Source: Pisolithus tinctorius
Taxonomy: Eukaryota; Basidiomycota; Agaricomycetes; Boletales; Pisolithaceae
Direction of reading: 5' to 3'
Assembly (NCBI GenBank): GCA_024663395.1
Contig: JANFAH010000024.1
Span: 372,001 to 436,000 of the forward strand
Length of the DNA: 64,000 nucleotides
Below the pieces are notes generated by a model that saw only the letters and a list, made by a program, of their open reading frames with translations, was not told the origin of the DNA and ran no database searches. Of this stretch, positions 53,901-63,112 are shown piece by piece (the stretch's first letter is position 1; each line of letters opens with the position of its first letter). A program made the translations under genes and the position numbers.

Positions 53901-54537
53901 TGCGTTGGACCCAAGGTGTGTGCGGAATCGTAGGAATCTTTACTGGTGGAAAATACCGTTCGTCTAGGTGTCCGCGCTCTGTAATGTCCCAAGCGAATGC
54001 GAGCTCATGGACCGAAACGAGCCAGGTTACGAGTTTAAGTTCTTCTGGCCAAAGCCAATCCACAGGATTGAGGTCAAGTTCCGCGGCCCGTTCGGCAGTG
54101 AAGCGGATGCCTGGAGCGAAGTCTGGTGGATGGGTTGGAAGTGGTTGGAGACCAGCGAGCGGGTCGTCAGGCAGGCTGCACACGATGCGGTATTCTTCTG
54201 CCATCGGGGCAGGTACCGTCCGAACCTTCTTGGCAACCGGCTTGTAAATGAGGGTGCGAACCGCGGGATCTAGTTGATAAACGCTGCCGAATGCGGCTAT
54301 AGCAGAGGGGTTTAGTATTGTCTGAGTGGAAGAGAGGAAAGTGAAAGCAGGTGAGGGTATTCCGGTGGGTATGTTCTGCAGTACGGGTGCCGCGGGCGAA
54401 GAGAAGTTCGTCGAAGTAAAGGCTAATGATGAGACTGTAGGACTGAGGAACGGATAACAGTGGCTAAATAGGAAACAGGACGTTTTAGTAGGCTCTCCCC
54501 AACCATTTGGTGGATCATCGATATTCAAAAACCCCAT
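50926..54537 (-). CDS. pol: Ty3 Pol (RT, RNase H, integrase), family VI (1203 aa frame)
   Basis: RT blocks: CVVKKDGKSLRLVHDLQPLN, AMMDLYSGYDQ, LPQGHANAVQVYQGD and the catalytic FIDD at residues 361-364 (F-I-D-D rather than Y-L-D-D). A long insert with TRYQRADGSYETIPENPGIR follows. RNase H begins ILAVDTSVIAVGY (VDTS in place of the usual TDAS). Integrase: HDNLGHKGVFTVR...CHECQIRQ zinc motif, then HIDTML, TDNGPAFVQAL and SQANGIVERRHYDVREAI for D-D-E. A GPM/GPY-like segment KPWYTGPMVVLRR ends the protein; no chromodomain is seen. The frame is intact. It is joined in frame to the protease through one TGA at about 54645. These features mark a separate basidiomycete Ty3 lineage from families I, III and V. 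Confidence 0.92.
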   Translation of the reverse strand: MGFLNIDDPPNGWGEPTKTSCFLFSHCYPFLSPTVSSLAFTSTNFSSPAAPVLQNIPTGIPSPAFTFLSSTQTILNPSAIAAFGSVYQLDPAVRTLIYKPVAKKVRTVPAPMAEEYRIVCSLPDDPLAGLQPLPTHPPDFAPGIRFTAERAAELDLNPVDWLWPEELKLVTWLVSVHELAFAWDITERGHLDERYFPPVKIPTIPHTPWVQRNIPILNAIHAQVIDMIKDRIKSGMYEPSTAAYHSCWFCVVKKDGKSLRLVHDLQPLNAVTIRDASVPPFVEHLAESFAGYAVYAMMDLYSGYDQCALHVDSRDLTTFGTPLGPHRLTTLPQGHANAVQVYQGDTAFVLQDEIPHHTLPFIDDVPVKSETTRYQRADGSYETIPENPGIRKFIWNHCIVVNHILQCLQNVRATVLAKKFVLAAPSAVIVGHKCTFEGHIPEESKVQKIRDWPECHNLTQVHGFLSVCGVLCIFIKDFAKIAQPLVVLTWKDVPFTWDEPQRAAMQRLKDEIVKSPALQRIDYECGREVILAVDTSVIAVGYILYQLGEDSRRYPSRFGSITLNEVESRYSQAKLELYGLFRTLRAVHVYIFGLTNFTVEVDAKYIKGMINNPDLQPNATINRWIAGVLLFLFKLVHVPADRHASPDGLSCRPRSELDPPEDGDHEDWLDCFYSFSTQVVNDCLPPMSPSSQDQHSLPPPAYHRASLPLPASFYLAFSATADANNPSDTPDDPAIPQSAKAQARKAKIQMIHAFLATRERPPDLTDAQYSSFFNSASCFFLLDGNLWRREPHGRHQLVVNESKRYRLIKEAHDNLGHKGVFTVRTRLLLRFWWPLLVADVKWYVRTCHECQIRQTQKLHIPPTVPMIGGLFHKAHIDTMLMPKASSYRYIVQARCALTSYPEWRMLHTENSTTLTSFIFKDILCRWGPLTEIVTDNGPAFVQALDALAVQYHIRHICISPYNSQANGIVERRHYDVREAIMKSCENDDRRWHTVAHSVFWAERVTILKSMGLSPYFMVHGVEPLFPFDLAEATFLLPLSRDDATPLTTTELIAWRARQLQKHQDDLDQVRGNVLRACFQSIQQFETAFRHRIKGHNFAPGTLVLVHNSRIEKELNRKTKPWYTGPMVVLRRTTGGSYLLAELDGSISKLCFAAFRLLPYHPRSRTRTTVTRITGLDDEELDHFLEEAEDDPTDDDVEAFSADS

Positions 54538-54644
54538 TCGACTATACTTTGGTGGCTATGGCAGTGCTTGCCACACTTGCAGCGCGGACAGCCCTCGCGC
54601 CACGGGCGTGTGGGCAAGGTGTACTCGCGGCCGTTGTTCGGGTC

Positions 54645-55811
54645 TCAGAGAGTGATCCGCTGTCCGCTGTCGGGATAATCATTTGTTACCACACTCATAA
54701 GGCAAATGAACGGATGTCCAAGGAGCATGTCGAAGTTGGCATGTTCAATTACTTGAACCTGTAGCATGACTGGCCCAGCGCTGAAGTCGAGTTTCAGGTT
54801 CTCTAGTACGCCTACAGTAGTGTCTTTAGACATGTTAGCAGACGTCATAGTCATGAGATGATCGCAGCGCAATGGAAGCCCAATCTTTTCCCAAATGCGC
54901 CTGGGCATGGCGACGATTTCTGAACTGGAATCTAGTACACAGTTGATTGTGACGTCAGTTCCGGGGACCTTGGCTTCGATGCAGCGGAGCAGCAGAGTGT
55001 GGTGAGCTACGATGGAGCTGTCGTCACCACGGATAATGCAGTCTCCGTATTCGCGCGCGGTTCTTTGAGGATCGCGGCCGGTCAATTCATTCACTTGTAC
55101 TCCTTCTTCATCGTTGCTACGAACTACCTCAATCTCGTTTGTGGTGACACATTTCGCCATGGTGATGTCTCTGAACTGTTTGCGAAACTCTGGGGCTACT
55201 GCAAATAATTCTTTGACTGGCATGGCAACGCTGGTTTCGAGTACGCACTCCATGATACACTTGGGCGTGGCTTCATCTTCGAGGGGGAACAAGTAACGGT
55301 ACTGGTTTTGATTGCAAGCTGCTGGGTACGGTGTCTGTGTCAGAACAATTGCTGCGGGAATGGGGTCCTTGCGCGCGGGCGTTGGAGCTGGATTAGTCAG
55401 AGGAACATATGGTTTCGTAGCGGTAGATGTTGGTGCAGGTGTGGAGGGCTCGGATGCCTGGCGAGCGGCACGCGAACTTTGAACACCAGGGGAAATGATT
55501 TCCTCTTCAACAGTGGCTGTGCACGGGTCGACTCGTGGAGGGTTGGCAGGACGTGCCATGGGTCGAGCTGTGATTTCAACTCCATCGAAGCGGGCTTTCT
55601 TTCCGCAGGGAATGACTGCTCCCTTGTTACCTTTATCCGCTTGGTAGGTAGCCCAAGCTTGAGTGACATATGCCTGGAAGTCAGGGTCGGCTAAGTCTGC
55701 GACAGGTTCATCGGCGTCTTGGATGGTGTTTAAGAAGGCAGAAGGCTGGATTTCCAACTGCACGTCAATTTCGGGATGAGCAATGCAGAAGAGGTTAGCG
55801 GTGCCTTGCAC
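54645..55811 (-). pseudogene. Ty3 protease region, family VI, with altered active site
   Basis: A 388-codon frame offset by -1 from gag. The first half is Pro/Thr-rich linker. The protease core reads INCVLDSSSEIVAMPRRIW, then ANFDMLLGHPF; in retropepsins the first block is D-S/T-G, so the glycine is Ser here (GGT to AGT type). It ends SGQRIT(L) at a TGA that replaces an expected Arg codon before DPNNG. With that codon read through, the frame continues into a Cys/His-rich KCGKHCHSHQ segment and the RT frame. The changes suggest a copy that has lost protease function, unless this lineage tolerates D-S-S. Confidence 0.75.
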
Positions 55812-57007
55812 GGAGCGGCAGGAGTCACAGCACGCGCACTGGCCTGGTCTCTGTCAGCCATGATGCGGTCAACAGCCTCTCTCAGTGAGTTACATTCAGG
55901 GAAACGTGGAATTTGGCTCCCGTCCACCAGATAGAGACAGTTGTCTGTACCTCTCGTGATCTTACCAGTGCAGATATAAACTTCAACGAGCATGCACATC
56001 CTTGTCCAGTGGTTGGGGTCTGCACAGAAGCCGCAGCCGGGTCTGCGTTGCTGTGGCGGAGGCTGCGTCTGGAAGTTGTATTCCTGTTTAACGACAGTAC
56101 CAGCAGGTGGCACTTGCAGCATGTAAGCCGACGAGGGAGGTGCAGCTGGCGAGGCCACAGTACCCATTGTTGGTACCGTGCTATGAAGAGTGGATCCTGT
56201 CAGAAGGAACTTGGCGGCTTTGACGACTTCTGCAAGTGGGTATGGATCGTCAGGGTGGAGGTCGGTGCGGACTATAGAGAGTCGATGACGAATACGATCT
56301 GCGATGGCCCTCGGGAAGCCATTCAGGAACATGGAATCCCGTTCCATCTCTGCAAGCTTTTTAGTTTTAATGAGCAGGGCAGAAATCTTAGCGAATTTCC
56401 GCTGGTATTCTCCAAGGTCATCCTGGTTCCACATAGGCTTGGACTGATATTCTTCGACGAGGTACTGCAAGTCTGCATGGCAGTAGTGGTCATCACCCTC
56501 GCAGCCGGGGTACAAACCCTTCACAGCTACTACGAAGGCATCCCAGTCGTCGGCCGCAGGAGCGGCTTCCGGAAGCGTTTGCCAGACCTCGGCTTCTTCG
56601 AGGTCAGTGTAGCGGATTGCGGCTTTGATCTTGCCACGGTCATCAAGAGCAGCAAGAGTACCGAGGAAGTCGATGTCTTCGAGGTAGTGCGGAAGCTGTG
56701 CAGGAGAATCTCCGCTAAATTTAGGTGAGTTTTGTGTTCCGCAGAGCGGCATCTGAAACTGAGGATTAGCCATTGGTGGGTTAACCTGTGGTGGCGGTGC
56801 TGGATTGGTAATGGGTGGAACGGGTATTGGTTGCGGGTGCGAAGCAGTTGGTATAGTGTGCAAGCGAGCGGGCAGAAGTGTTGGCGGGTTACTAATTGGC
56901 TGATGGGTGGTCTGCGACCGAGTGAGTGGTCGCAGCAGTGTGGCGGATGGAGCTGGGAGTCTGGGTATAGATTCGGAGGCGTCAAAGAGACAGGAAAAAG
57001 AGGGCAT
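55730..57007 (-). CDS. gag: Ty3 Gag, family VI (425 aa frame)
   Basis: The ATG at 57007 gives MPSFSCLFDASESIPRLPAP, a Pro-rich N-terminus of ~85 residues. The capsid region has PKFSGDSPAQLPHYLEDIDF, AIRYTDLEEAEVWQTLPEA, KGLYPGCEGDDHY and the conserved FLNGFPRAIADRIRHRL. A zinc knuckle CGFCADPNHWTRMC has CX2CX4HX4C spacing. The last ~20 codons are out of frame with the following protease; the likely shift is -1 near ACTCCTGCCGCTCCGTGC (about 55800-55815). No slippery heptamer is evident there, so an indel is as likely as programmed frameshifting. Confidence 0.88.
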   Translation of the reverse strand: MPSFSCLFDASESIPRLPAPSATLLRPLTRSQTTHQPISNPPTLLPARLHTIPTASHPQPIPVPPITNPAPPPQVNPPMANPQFQMPLCGTQNSPKFSGDSPAQLPHYLEDIDFLGTLAALDDRGKIKAAIRYTDLEEAEVWQTLPEAAPAADDWDAFVVAVKGLYPGCEGDDHYCHADLQYLVEEYQSKPMWNQDDLGEYQRKFAKISALLIKTKKLAEMERDSMFLNGFPRAIADRIRHRLSIVRTDLHPDDPYPLAEVVKAAKFLLTGSTLHSTVPTMGTVASPAAPPSSAYMLQVPPAGTVVKQEYNFQTQPPPQQRRPGCGFCADPNHWTRMCMLVEVYICTGKITRGTDNCLYLVDGSQIPRFPECNSLREAVDRIMADRDQASARAVTPAAPCKAPLTSSALLIPKLTCSWKSSLLPS

Positions 57008-57355
57008 CGGTGATGATGAATCAGATGATGTGATGGGTGTTAAAGGTGATGGCGGGGTTTCGGGCCTTCGGGGAGTTGAGTGGATAAAGCCACCGGGAAA
57101 ATCAGGGGCAGTGAGATCTAGGTGATCCGACGCGACGGATATCTGATCTGCCGAGATATCAGGAGGGGTGATCGCAGGTAGTACCCATGGAATGTCAGCG
57201 GGTAATTGCGCATGATCCAGTGTTACGGGTGAAACAGGGCGGAAAATGTCGGAGTCTTCTGACAGGTTGAGATTGCGAAAGTGCAGGTGTAAATTTTCTA
57301 GTTCAGTGCGTTCGGCGGTGCGCCTGAGCGACCTTCTGGAAGCGACAGCAGAATC

Positions 57356-57374
57356 CCTCGCAGTGGGCTCCAGT
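57356..57374 (-). other. Primer-binding site of family VI element
   Basis: On the minus strand the LTR end CCTACA is followed after two bases by TGGAGCCCACTGCGAGG. The sequence is shared with the left-edge element (660-677) and starts TGG like a tRNA 3'-end complement. Confidence 0.7.
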
Positions 57375-58003
57375 TGTAGGAGAAGTCCAAGTAGCTGTAT
57401 AACACAAGCTAGATGGCTTAGATAACAACAATAAAGAATGAAGGGAACGAATTGTTCGTCCCAAGGGATTCTGGACTGTCGGGACTAGAAGGAGAGACCC
57501 AGCGCTTTGTAGCAGTAGTGTTTCGTGACGTGTGTGGCATGGTCCATGGAGTAGTACTGGCGATGCGAGCGGTGCGAGCGGTATACGTAGTTCATGCGTG
57601 GCGGAATGCGAGATGTGCGGTGTAGACAAAGTGGAAAAGAAACTCGTGGTGACCTTCCGAGTGCCAAAAGGTATCATTCTGTACCTAAGTACAAGGCTTT
57701 ATAGTCCGGGCAAACCCGGAACCTAAGTAAGACAGGGTACAGTAAGGGAAAGCCGCGCGACAGCGTGTGCAAACAAGACTGGCCAAACAGAGGCCGAAGG
57801 TATAACTACAGGCACTAAAGAAATAGAGACCGTGATAAGAAAAAGAGTCTGAGGAAAAACAACGACTGGAGCACAGCGGCCGCGGGTATAGCTCCGTGCG
57901 AGAGGGAGCGAGGGCGTGGGAAGGTAGTGCGTGAACAATGGTGAACGTGAGATGGGAGCGGACGTAACAGTAGTCATGGAACGGTTAATGATAGGGGCTT
58001 ACA
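57375..58003 (-). repeat. 5' LTR of family VI element
   Basis: 629 bp; in element orientation TGTAAGCCCC (58003) to CTCCTACA (57375). It is the uninterrupted partner of 48076-49237. Confidence 0.9.
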
Positions 58004-58767
58004 CATCCAAGGAATGCGGATTCCTCACAGTGGGAACATCATCTTCATCATTGGTTTCCACTGTTGCCTTCCTAGAGCAGGATCGACCTCTGGATTGATG
58101 GGACATCATTTTCGCAGCAGCTTTGTGCTTCTGCCTGCCTTGCGCTGGTCCTTCCTCCTCATCCTCCTTTTCTGGCACCTTGTCTTCACCCTCATCATCC
58201 ACCTCCATCCTGTGCGAGCTCTCTGCCATCATTTGCTCCAACTCTGCCTTGGTTGCTTTCCACTTTCCTTTGTCGCTCTTAGGCATTTCGGTCTCTTGAG
58301 CAGGTGGTGTCGGTGTTGGCACAACATGGGGCATAGGGAGGCCCAACCGGTGGTAGTCGTATCAATGCTCAATGATGTCGAGCCACTTGTGGTTGGTGAC
58401 ATCGATTTTGGAAGGGGATAGGGTGGTCTTCCACTCAGGCCACAGGTGGTCGATCAAGCCAAGGTCTTCATGCCACTTTAAGAACATGTTGACGCTGATG
58501 AGGGTCATCGGAATCTCATCTGTCCTAGCAATGAGGTTGCATACAGCATCCTGAATACATCAGTTAGTGAAAAAATGTGATGAGGCTATGATGCACTAGT
58601 TCATTGTTTATTGCCTTGATGGCACCTTTCCACTTCGCAATCTTGTCCGCCTTTCCCAGCTTGCTGCTTTCCATGATATCCTTGAAGTAAATTTGAAGTA
58701 TGCGGTTGGCTGCAGCATCAAGCTCAGGCGATTTCTTGAAGAGCTTGCAAGATGACAACGATGACAT
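58004..58767 (-). pseudogene. Cysteine-cluster/coiled-coil host-type gene, N-terminal part
   Basis: Exon 1 is 58597-58767 (MSSLSSCKLFKKSPELDAAA to IKAINNEL). A 46 nt intron (58551-58596, GTGCAT to TTCAG) is followed by exon 2 starting DAVCNLIARTDEIPM and LKWHEDLGLIDHLWPEW. A TGA at 58362-58364 interrupts exon 2. It then reads LPMPHVVPTPTPPAQE, an acidic/Lys-rich region with KAELEQMMAESSHRMEVDDE, and reaches the family VI LTR after DEDDVPTV. The matching downstream part lies at 47245-48070. Agaricomycete relatives combine this helical N-terminus with a cysteine cluster, which supports joining the two halves, but the absence of a clear duplication leaves some doubt. Confidence 0.5.
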
Positions 58768-59180
58768 GTTTCTGATGACAAGACAATGGAGTAGTTCAAT
58801 GGTGAGAGTGGTGACGGTGATTGGAGACTGGAAGAGTCAGAGGTTAAAGACGGACAATGAGATATGCGGATGTGCATTTTTTATCCCACCTATGAATGAT
58901 TCCCACAGCATGATGGCAATACTGGCACAAGTCAATAATCCTGAATGCATATATGAAGCAGAGGCTCAGATAAAAATATTATGTGTTGTTCTGGAATAGC
59001 ATTGCCATTTGTTTTGCATGTTTCCTGTCTGCTCCAATGGCAGAGTCCTGCCTCACAGCTACATAGACCAACGCCTGAGATTCCAACTGAATAGGCAAAT
59101 TGTCCAACATGAAACACAATTTATAGTGGGAAATTCAGATACTCTATAGTGTGAGAGGTTCCACTTTCTTCATTTCTTGT
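58768..59180. other. Intergenic, no gene recognised
   Basis: Upstream of the ATG at 58767. Short frames are present without motifs. The region leads into the satellite at about 59190. Confidence 0.35.
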
Positions 59181-59189
59181 CTTCCTGGG

Positions 59190-61470
59190 CCTGTCTTATA
59201 TTGTGACAGGGGGATAACCCAATATGGATAGGCCCATCCATTTACGGTGAGTATCTATGATATGATGGATTGGCCCATCTTATACAGTGCCGAGGGTTTG
59301 TAATCCTGCAATAGATGGATCGGCCTGTCTTATGTTGTAACACTGGTTTTTGTTTTCCCTTATCTTCTTCCTGAGAATACCATGGTTGGGCCCATCCTTA
59401 TGTAGATCCCTTTGATCTCCCTTTCTGCTGCCTGAGAATGCCTTACATGGGCTGTCCTTATGTGGATAGCTTGGATCTCCCTTTCTGCTGCCTAAGAATA
59501 CCATACATGGGCTTGTCCTTATGTTGTGACAGGGGTGCATCTTGCTAGATGGGCCCATCCATTTGTTGTGACGATGTACATGATACTACTGAAGGCCCAT
59601 CTTTATGTTGCGTCAGGGGTACATCTTACTGTGGACATGCCCATCCATATGCTGTGACAATATAAATAATACTACTGAAGGGCCTGTCCATATATTGTGG
59701 CTCTATTAAATGATATTAGTGATGGGCCCACCTTTACGTTTCGACAGGGTACATCTTACTGGGGCCTGGCCCATCCATTTGTTGTGACGATATACATGGT
59801 ACTACTGAAGGGCCCATCCATATGTTGCGATGCTATACATGAGATTACTGATGGGCCCGTCCATATGTTGTGAAAATATAAATAATATTACTGAAGGGCC
59901 CATCCATATGTTGTGACTCTATTGAATGATACTAGTGACAGGCCCATCTTTATGTTTTGACAGGGTACATCGTACTGGGGCCGGGCCCACCCATATGTTG
60001 TGACGATATAAATAATACTACTGAAGGGCCCATCCATATGTTGTGACTCTATTGAATGATACTAGTGATGGGCCCATCTTTATGTTTTGACAGGGTATAT
60101 CGTACTGGGGCTGGGCCGCCCATATGTTGTGACGATATAAATAATACTACTGAAGGGCCTGTCCATATGTTTCATCAGAGGTACATCTTACTGTGGATGG
60201 GCCCATCCATATGCTGTGACAATATAAATAATACTACTGAAGGGCCCATCCATATGTTGTGACTCTATTAAATGATATTAGTGACGGGCCCATCTTTATG
60301 ATTCGACAGGGTACATCTTACTGGGGCCAGGCCCATCCATTTGTTGTGATGATATACATGATACTACTGAAGGGCCTGTCCATATGTTATGATGCTATAT
60401 GTGAGATTACTGATGGGCCCGTCTTTATGTTTCATTAGAGGTACATCTTACTGTGGACAGGCCCGTACATATGCTGTGACAATATGAATAATACTACTGA
60501 AGGGCCTGTCCATATGTTGTGACAATATAAATAATACTACTGAAGGGCCTGTCCATATGTTGTGATGCTATACCTGAGATTACTGACAGGCCCATCCATA
60601 TATTGTGACTCTATTAAATGATACTAGTGATGGGCCCATCCATATGTCATGATGCTATATATGAGATTACTGATGGGCCTGTCCATAAGTTGTGACAATA
60701 TAAATAATATTACTGAAGGGCCCGTCCATAGGTTGTGACTCTATTAAATGATACTAGTGACAGGCCCGTCTATATGTTTCAACAGGTACATCTTACTGGG
60801 GCCGGGCCTGCCCATATGTTGTGACAATATAAATAATACTACTGAAGGGCCCATCCATATGTTGTGATGCTATACATGAGATTACTGACAGGCCCATCTT
60901 TATGTTTCGTCAGAGGTACATCTTACTGTGGACAGGCCTGTCCATATGTTGCATAATACTACTGATGGGCCCGACCTTACATTGTGACTCTATTAAATGA
61001 TACTAGTGATGGGCCCATCTTTATGTTTCAACAGCAGTACATCTTACTGTCAACAGGCCCGTTCATATGTTGTGACATTATGAAATGACATTACTGATGG
61101 GCCCATCTTTATGTTGTGACACCATAAATGATATTACTCCTGGGCCCGTCCATATGTTGCCAACTTTGTATTCTAATCATAGACAGGCCCATCCTTATAT
61201 TGTGACCCTCTCCATGTTATGATGGGCAGGCCTGCCTTGATGTTGCAACAGGGGTGTAACCTACTAGGACGGGCCTGTCCATGTCTTACAGCAGCTCAGT
61301 ATACTTAATTGGTCACGGGCCCATCTAAATGTTTCAACATCCTTACCCACCATGGGCCCTCCCATATGTTGTGGTAATGCACTTACGGTCCCATACATAT
61401 GTTGCTCTCACTTTAGTCCCTCGGTCCTGTCCATGTGTACTGGCTGATCTATTTAGGTGGGCCCATCTCA
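59190..61470. repeat. GGGCCC-containing satellite, array 2 (~2.3 kb)
   Basis: Dozens of imperfect ~45-60 bp units follow the pattern GGGCCCATCCATATGTTGTG, then AC(G)ATATAAATAATACTACTGAAG or ACTCTATTAAATGATACTAG. GGGCCC is a perfect palindrome recurring once per unit in most units. No frame of note. It is related in inverted orientation to 37738-38267. Confidence 0.88.
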
Positions 61471-61957
61471 GGGTCTATATAAGTGTTGGTGTTTTGGCAC
61501 ACAGGCTGCCCATGTGTTGTGACTAAGTGTGACTACACTATGTGGTTACTAGTATCTGAAAATTGCACAGATGGTGAGGTTAATCAATGCAAGCAGTTTG
61601 GGTCTCTTGTTTAACCTGATCTTTCAGGATGTAGGTGCCCCTTTTATGGATATCATTTTGATGATTTTGTCCTGACCTATATTTGCCAGCATGTTAGTAA
61701 TCATCACCATTATGCATCTTTTACCGCTGCTGATACATTTCATGTAGAGTGTAATCATCTCCATCTGGATTTGTCATCTAATGCAGACTAGCTAGATTGA
61801 CAGTTGGTTTGTGACTACCTCACCTTACCTCATATCTGCTTTCATGGTTGTGTGTAGGTTGTATGTTTCAGTTTCTCCTTCCTTCCTCCACTATATACAG
61901 TATAGCTAATGTGCAGTGTCATAGCCTTTCATTTATCATCATGATCTAATCCCTGCA
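61471..61957. other. Intergenic, no gene recognised
   Basis: T-rich, with no coding pattern, repeat or RNA gene recognised. It could be the 5' flank of the frame at 61958. Confidence 0.35.
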
Positions 61958-62323
61958 ATGCCTTCCTTGGCCACCACCCCACAATCTTCAATGAAATATG
62001 TTGCAGAGCATGGCATTGGTAAATGGCATCTTTGTATGGTGCCACAGATGTATCTCATTGCTTCAGGTGTCTTACTTGTGTTTGAGTATTTATACTTCTT
62101 GTTGTGGGCAAAGACAGGGAGGACTTTGCAGCAGGACTTGACATTTGCCATCAAAGAATATGAAACATCAGATGTCAAAGCTAATGTTCACCAACTCATA
62201 GAGGCAGCCTTCATGGAGCATGGTGAAGACATTGAAATTTTATGCCCCATCCTTGTGGATATTGCAAAGGCAAATCAAATGTGTATGACACTATTTTCTG
62301 TACACTCATCATCAATGCCCTAA
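61958..62323 (+). CDS. Hypothetical 121-aa frame
   Basis: It reads MPSLATTPQSSMKYVAEHGI, a hydrophobic stretch LIASGVLLVFEYLYFLLW (residues ~33-50, possible membrane segment) and a helical acidic segment KEYETSDVKANVHQLIEAAF. Codon content looks moderately gene-like, but I recognise no family and there is no supporting neighbour. It may be an exon of a larger gene or chance. Confidence 0.3.
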   Translation: MPSLATTPQSSMKYVAEHGIGKWHLCMVPQMYLIASGVLLVFEYLYFLLWAKTGRTLQQDLTFAIKEYETSDVKANVHQLIEAAFMEHGEDIEILCPILVDIAKANQMCMTLFSVHSSSMP

Positions 62324-62329
62324 CATTCA

Positions 62330-63112
62330 CCTTGCACAGCAAAGAGGGGGAGTAGCAAGTGATTGATAGTTTGGTCTTCAAAGTGGTAGGCTGAGATTGT
62401 AAGTTCCCCAGTTTCTTATTTTTGTAATCTCTTGAAGATATTATTTCAAGCATGTTGATTGATGTGTCTTTTTGAAATCCTTATGTTGGTGACAAAATCT
62501 TACCCAAAAAAAATACCCATACTATGTGAGGAATGGTTGGAGATGACTTCCCAAGTTGTACACATACCTTTACATGTTGCTCATGTTATTGATCCTAGCC
62601 TTCAGCATGTTATGAGATTGTTACAGAATGATTTAGTATGCTTTGGCTCTGGCTTACTATGGATTTCTCTGGTTAGTGTGGACAGTGATCAGTGAGCCTT
62701 GCCTTATCTCCAACTTCACGCTCACTGTCCAAATCAGCATCAGTGAAGTAGCATGCTGATCAATCATGTCAAGTTCCGCTTCCCCAAGATGAAAGCACAT
62801 GAGTTCGAGAATGAACCATTACCAAGAAAGAGATATAATATTTTGGGTCGTCGACATACCGCATGTCGTCCACAGGGCTTGTGCGAACGATCCATCATTT
62901 GCTGTGGGCGTCGGGTGAGATTCACTGTGTACGACCTGTGCACAACGAACCAGCAATAATCCAGTGCACCATGAACTGAAATCGGTGGCTGTGGTGGGTT
63001 TCTCAATCACTCATCATCCAATGAAAGCTGGAAGATGGGTAAACATCGCCCAGGCCTTACGAGCAAGAAAACGTGCGCGTGTATTTGAAAATATGATAGT
63101 AACATAACTGCT
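62330..63112. other. Intergenic region downstream of CCT2, no gene recognised
   Basis: Overlapping short frames exist on both strands at 62753-63010 without a recognised motif. The region must contain the CCT2 3' UTR and polyadenylation site; ATATGATAG at 63091-63099 lies just after the stop, but no defined signal is assigned. Confidence 0.35.

Larger units (their letters stand above)
48076..58003 (-). mobile_element. Ty3/gypsy retrotransposon, family VI, ~9.9 kb
   Basis: The LTRs are 57375-58003 (5') and 48076-49237 (3', enlarged by a nested solo LTR); each is 629 bp once the insert is removed. Similarity continues ~20 bp past the TACA end (to GATTC), so the true outer limit may be near 49257 and 58023. 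The primer-binding site (TGGAGCCCACTGCGAGG on the minus strand) is next to the 5' LTR. Order on the minus strand: gag, protease, RT-RNase H-integrase, spacer, then an antisense gene before the 3' LTR. No clear target duplication (AGCGG against CATCC). LTR differences are about 25 transitions against one transversion by eye. Confidence 0.9.

Noticed and set aside
55913..56728. 271-codon plus-strand frame opposite family VI gag
   Set aside because: The minus strand has clear Gag motifs including a zinc knuckle; the plus frame has no recognisable domain and is a shadow.
48076..58003. A target duplication for family VI
   Set aside because: AGCGG at the left and CATCC (or CTCAC if the LTR extends to GATTC) at the right do not match; I did not force one.
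59190..61470. CRISPR-like or rDNA spacer array
   Set aside because: Unit variation is gradual and there are no constant-repeat/unique-spacer alternations or rRNA sequence nearby.
62753..63010. Small gene next to CCT2
   Set aside because: Short overlapping frames exist on both strands with no motif, splice support or composition difference from intergenic sequence.
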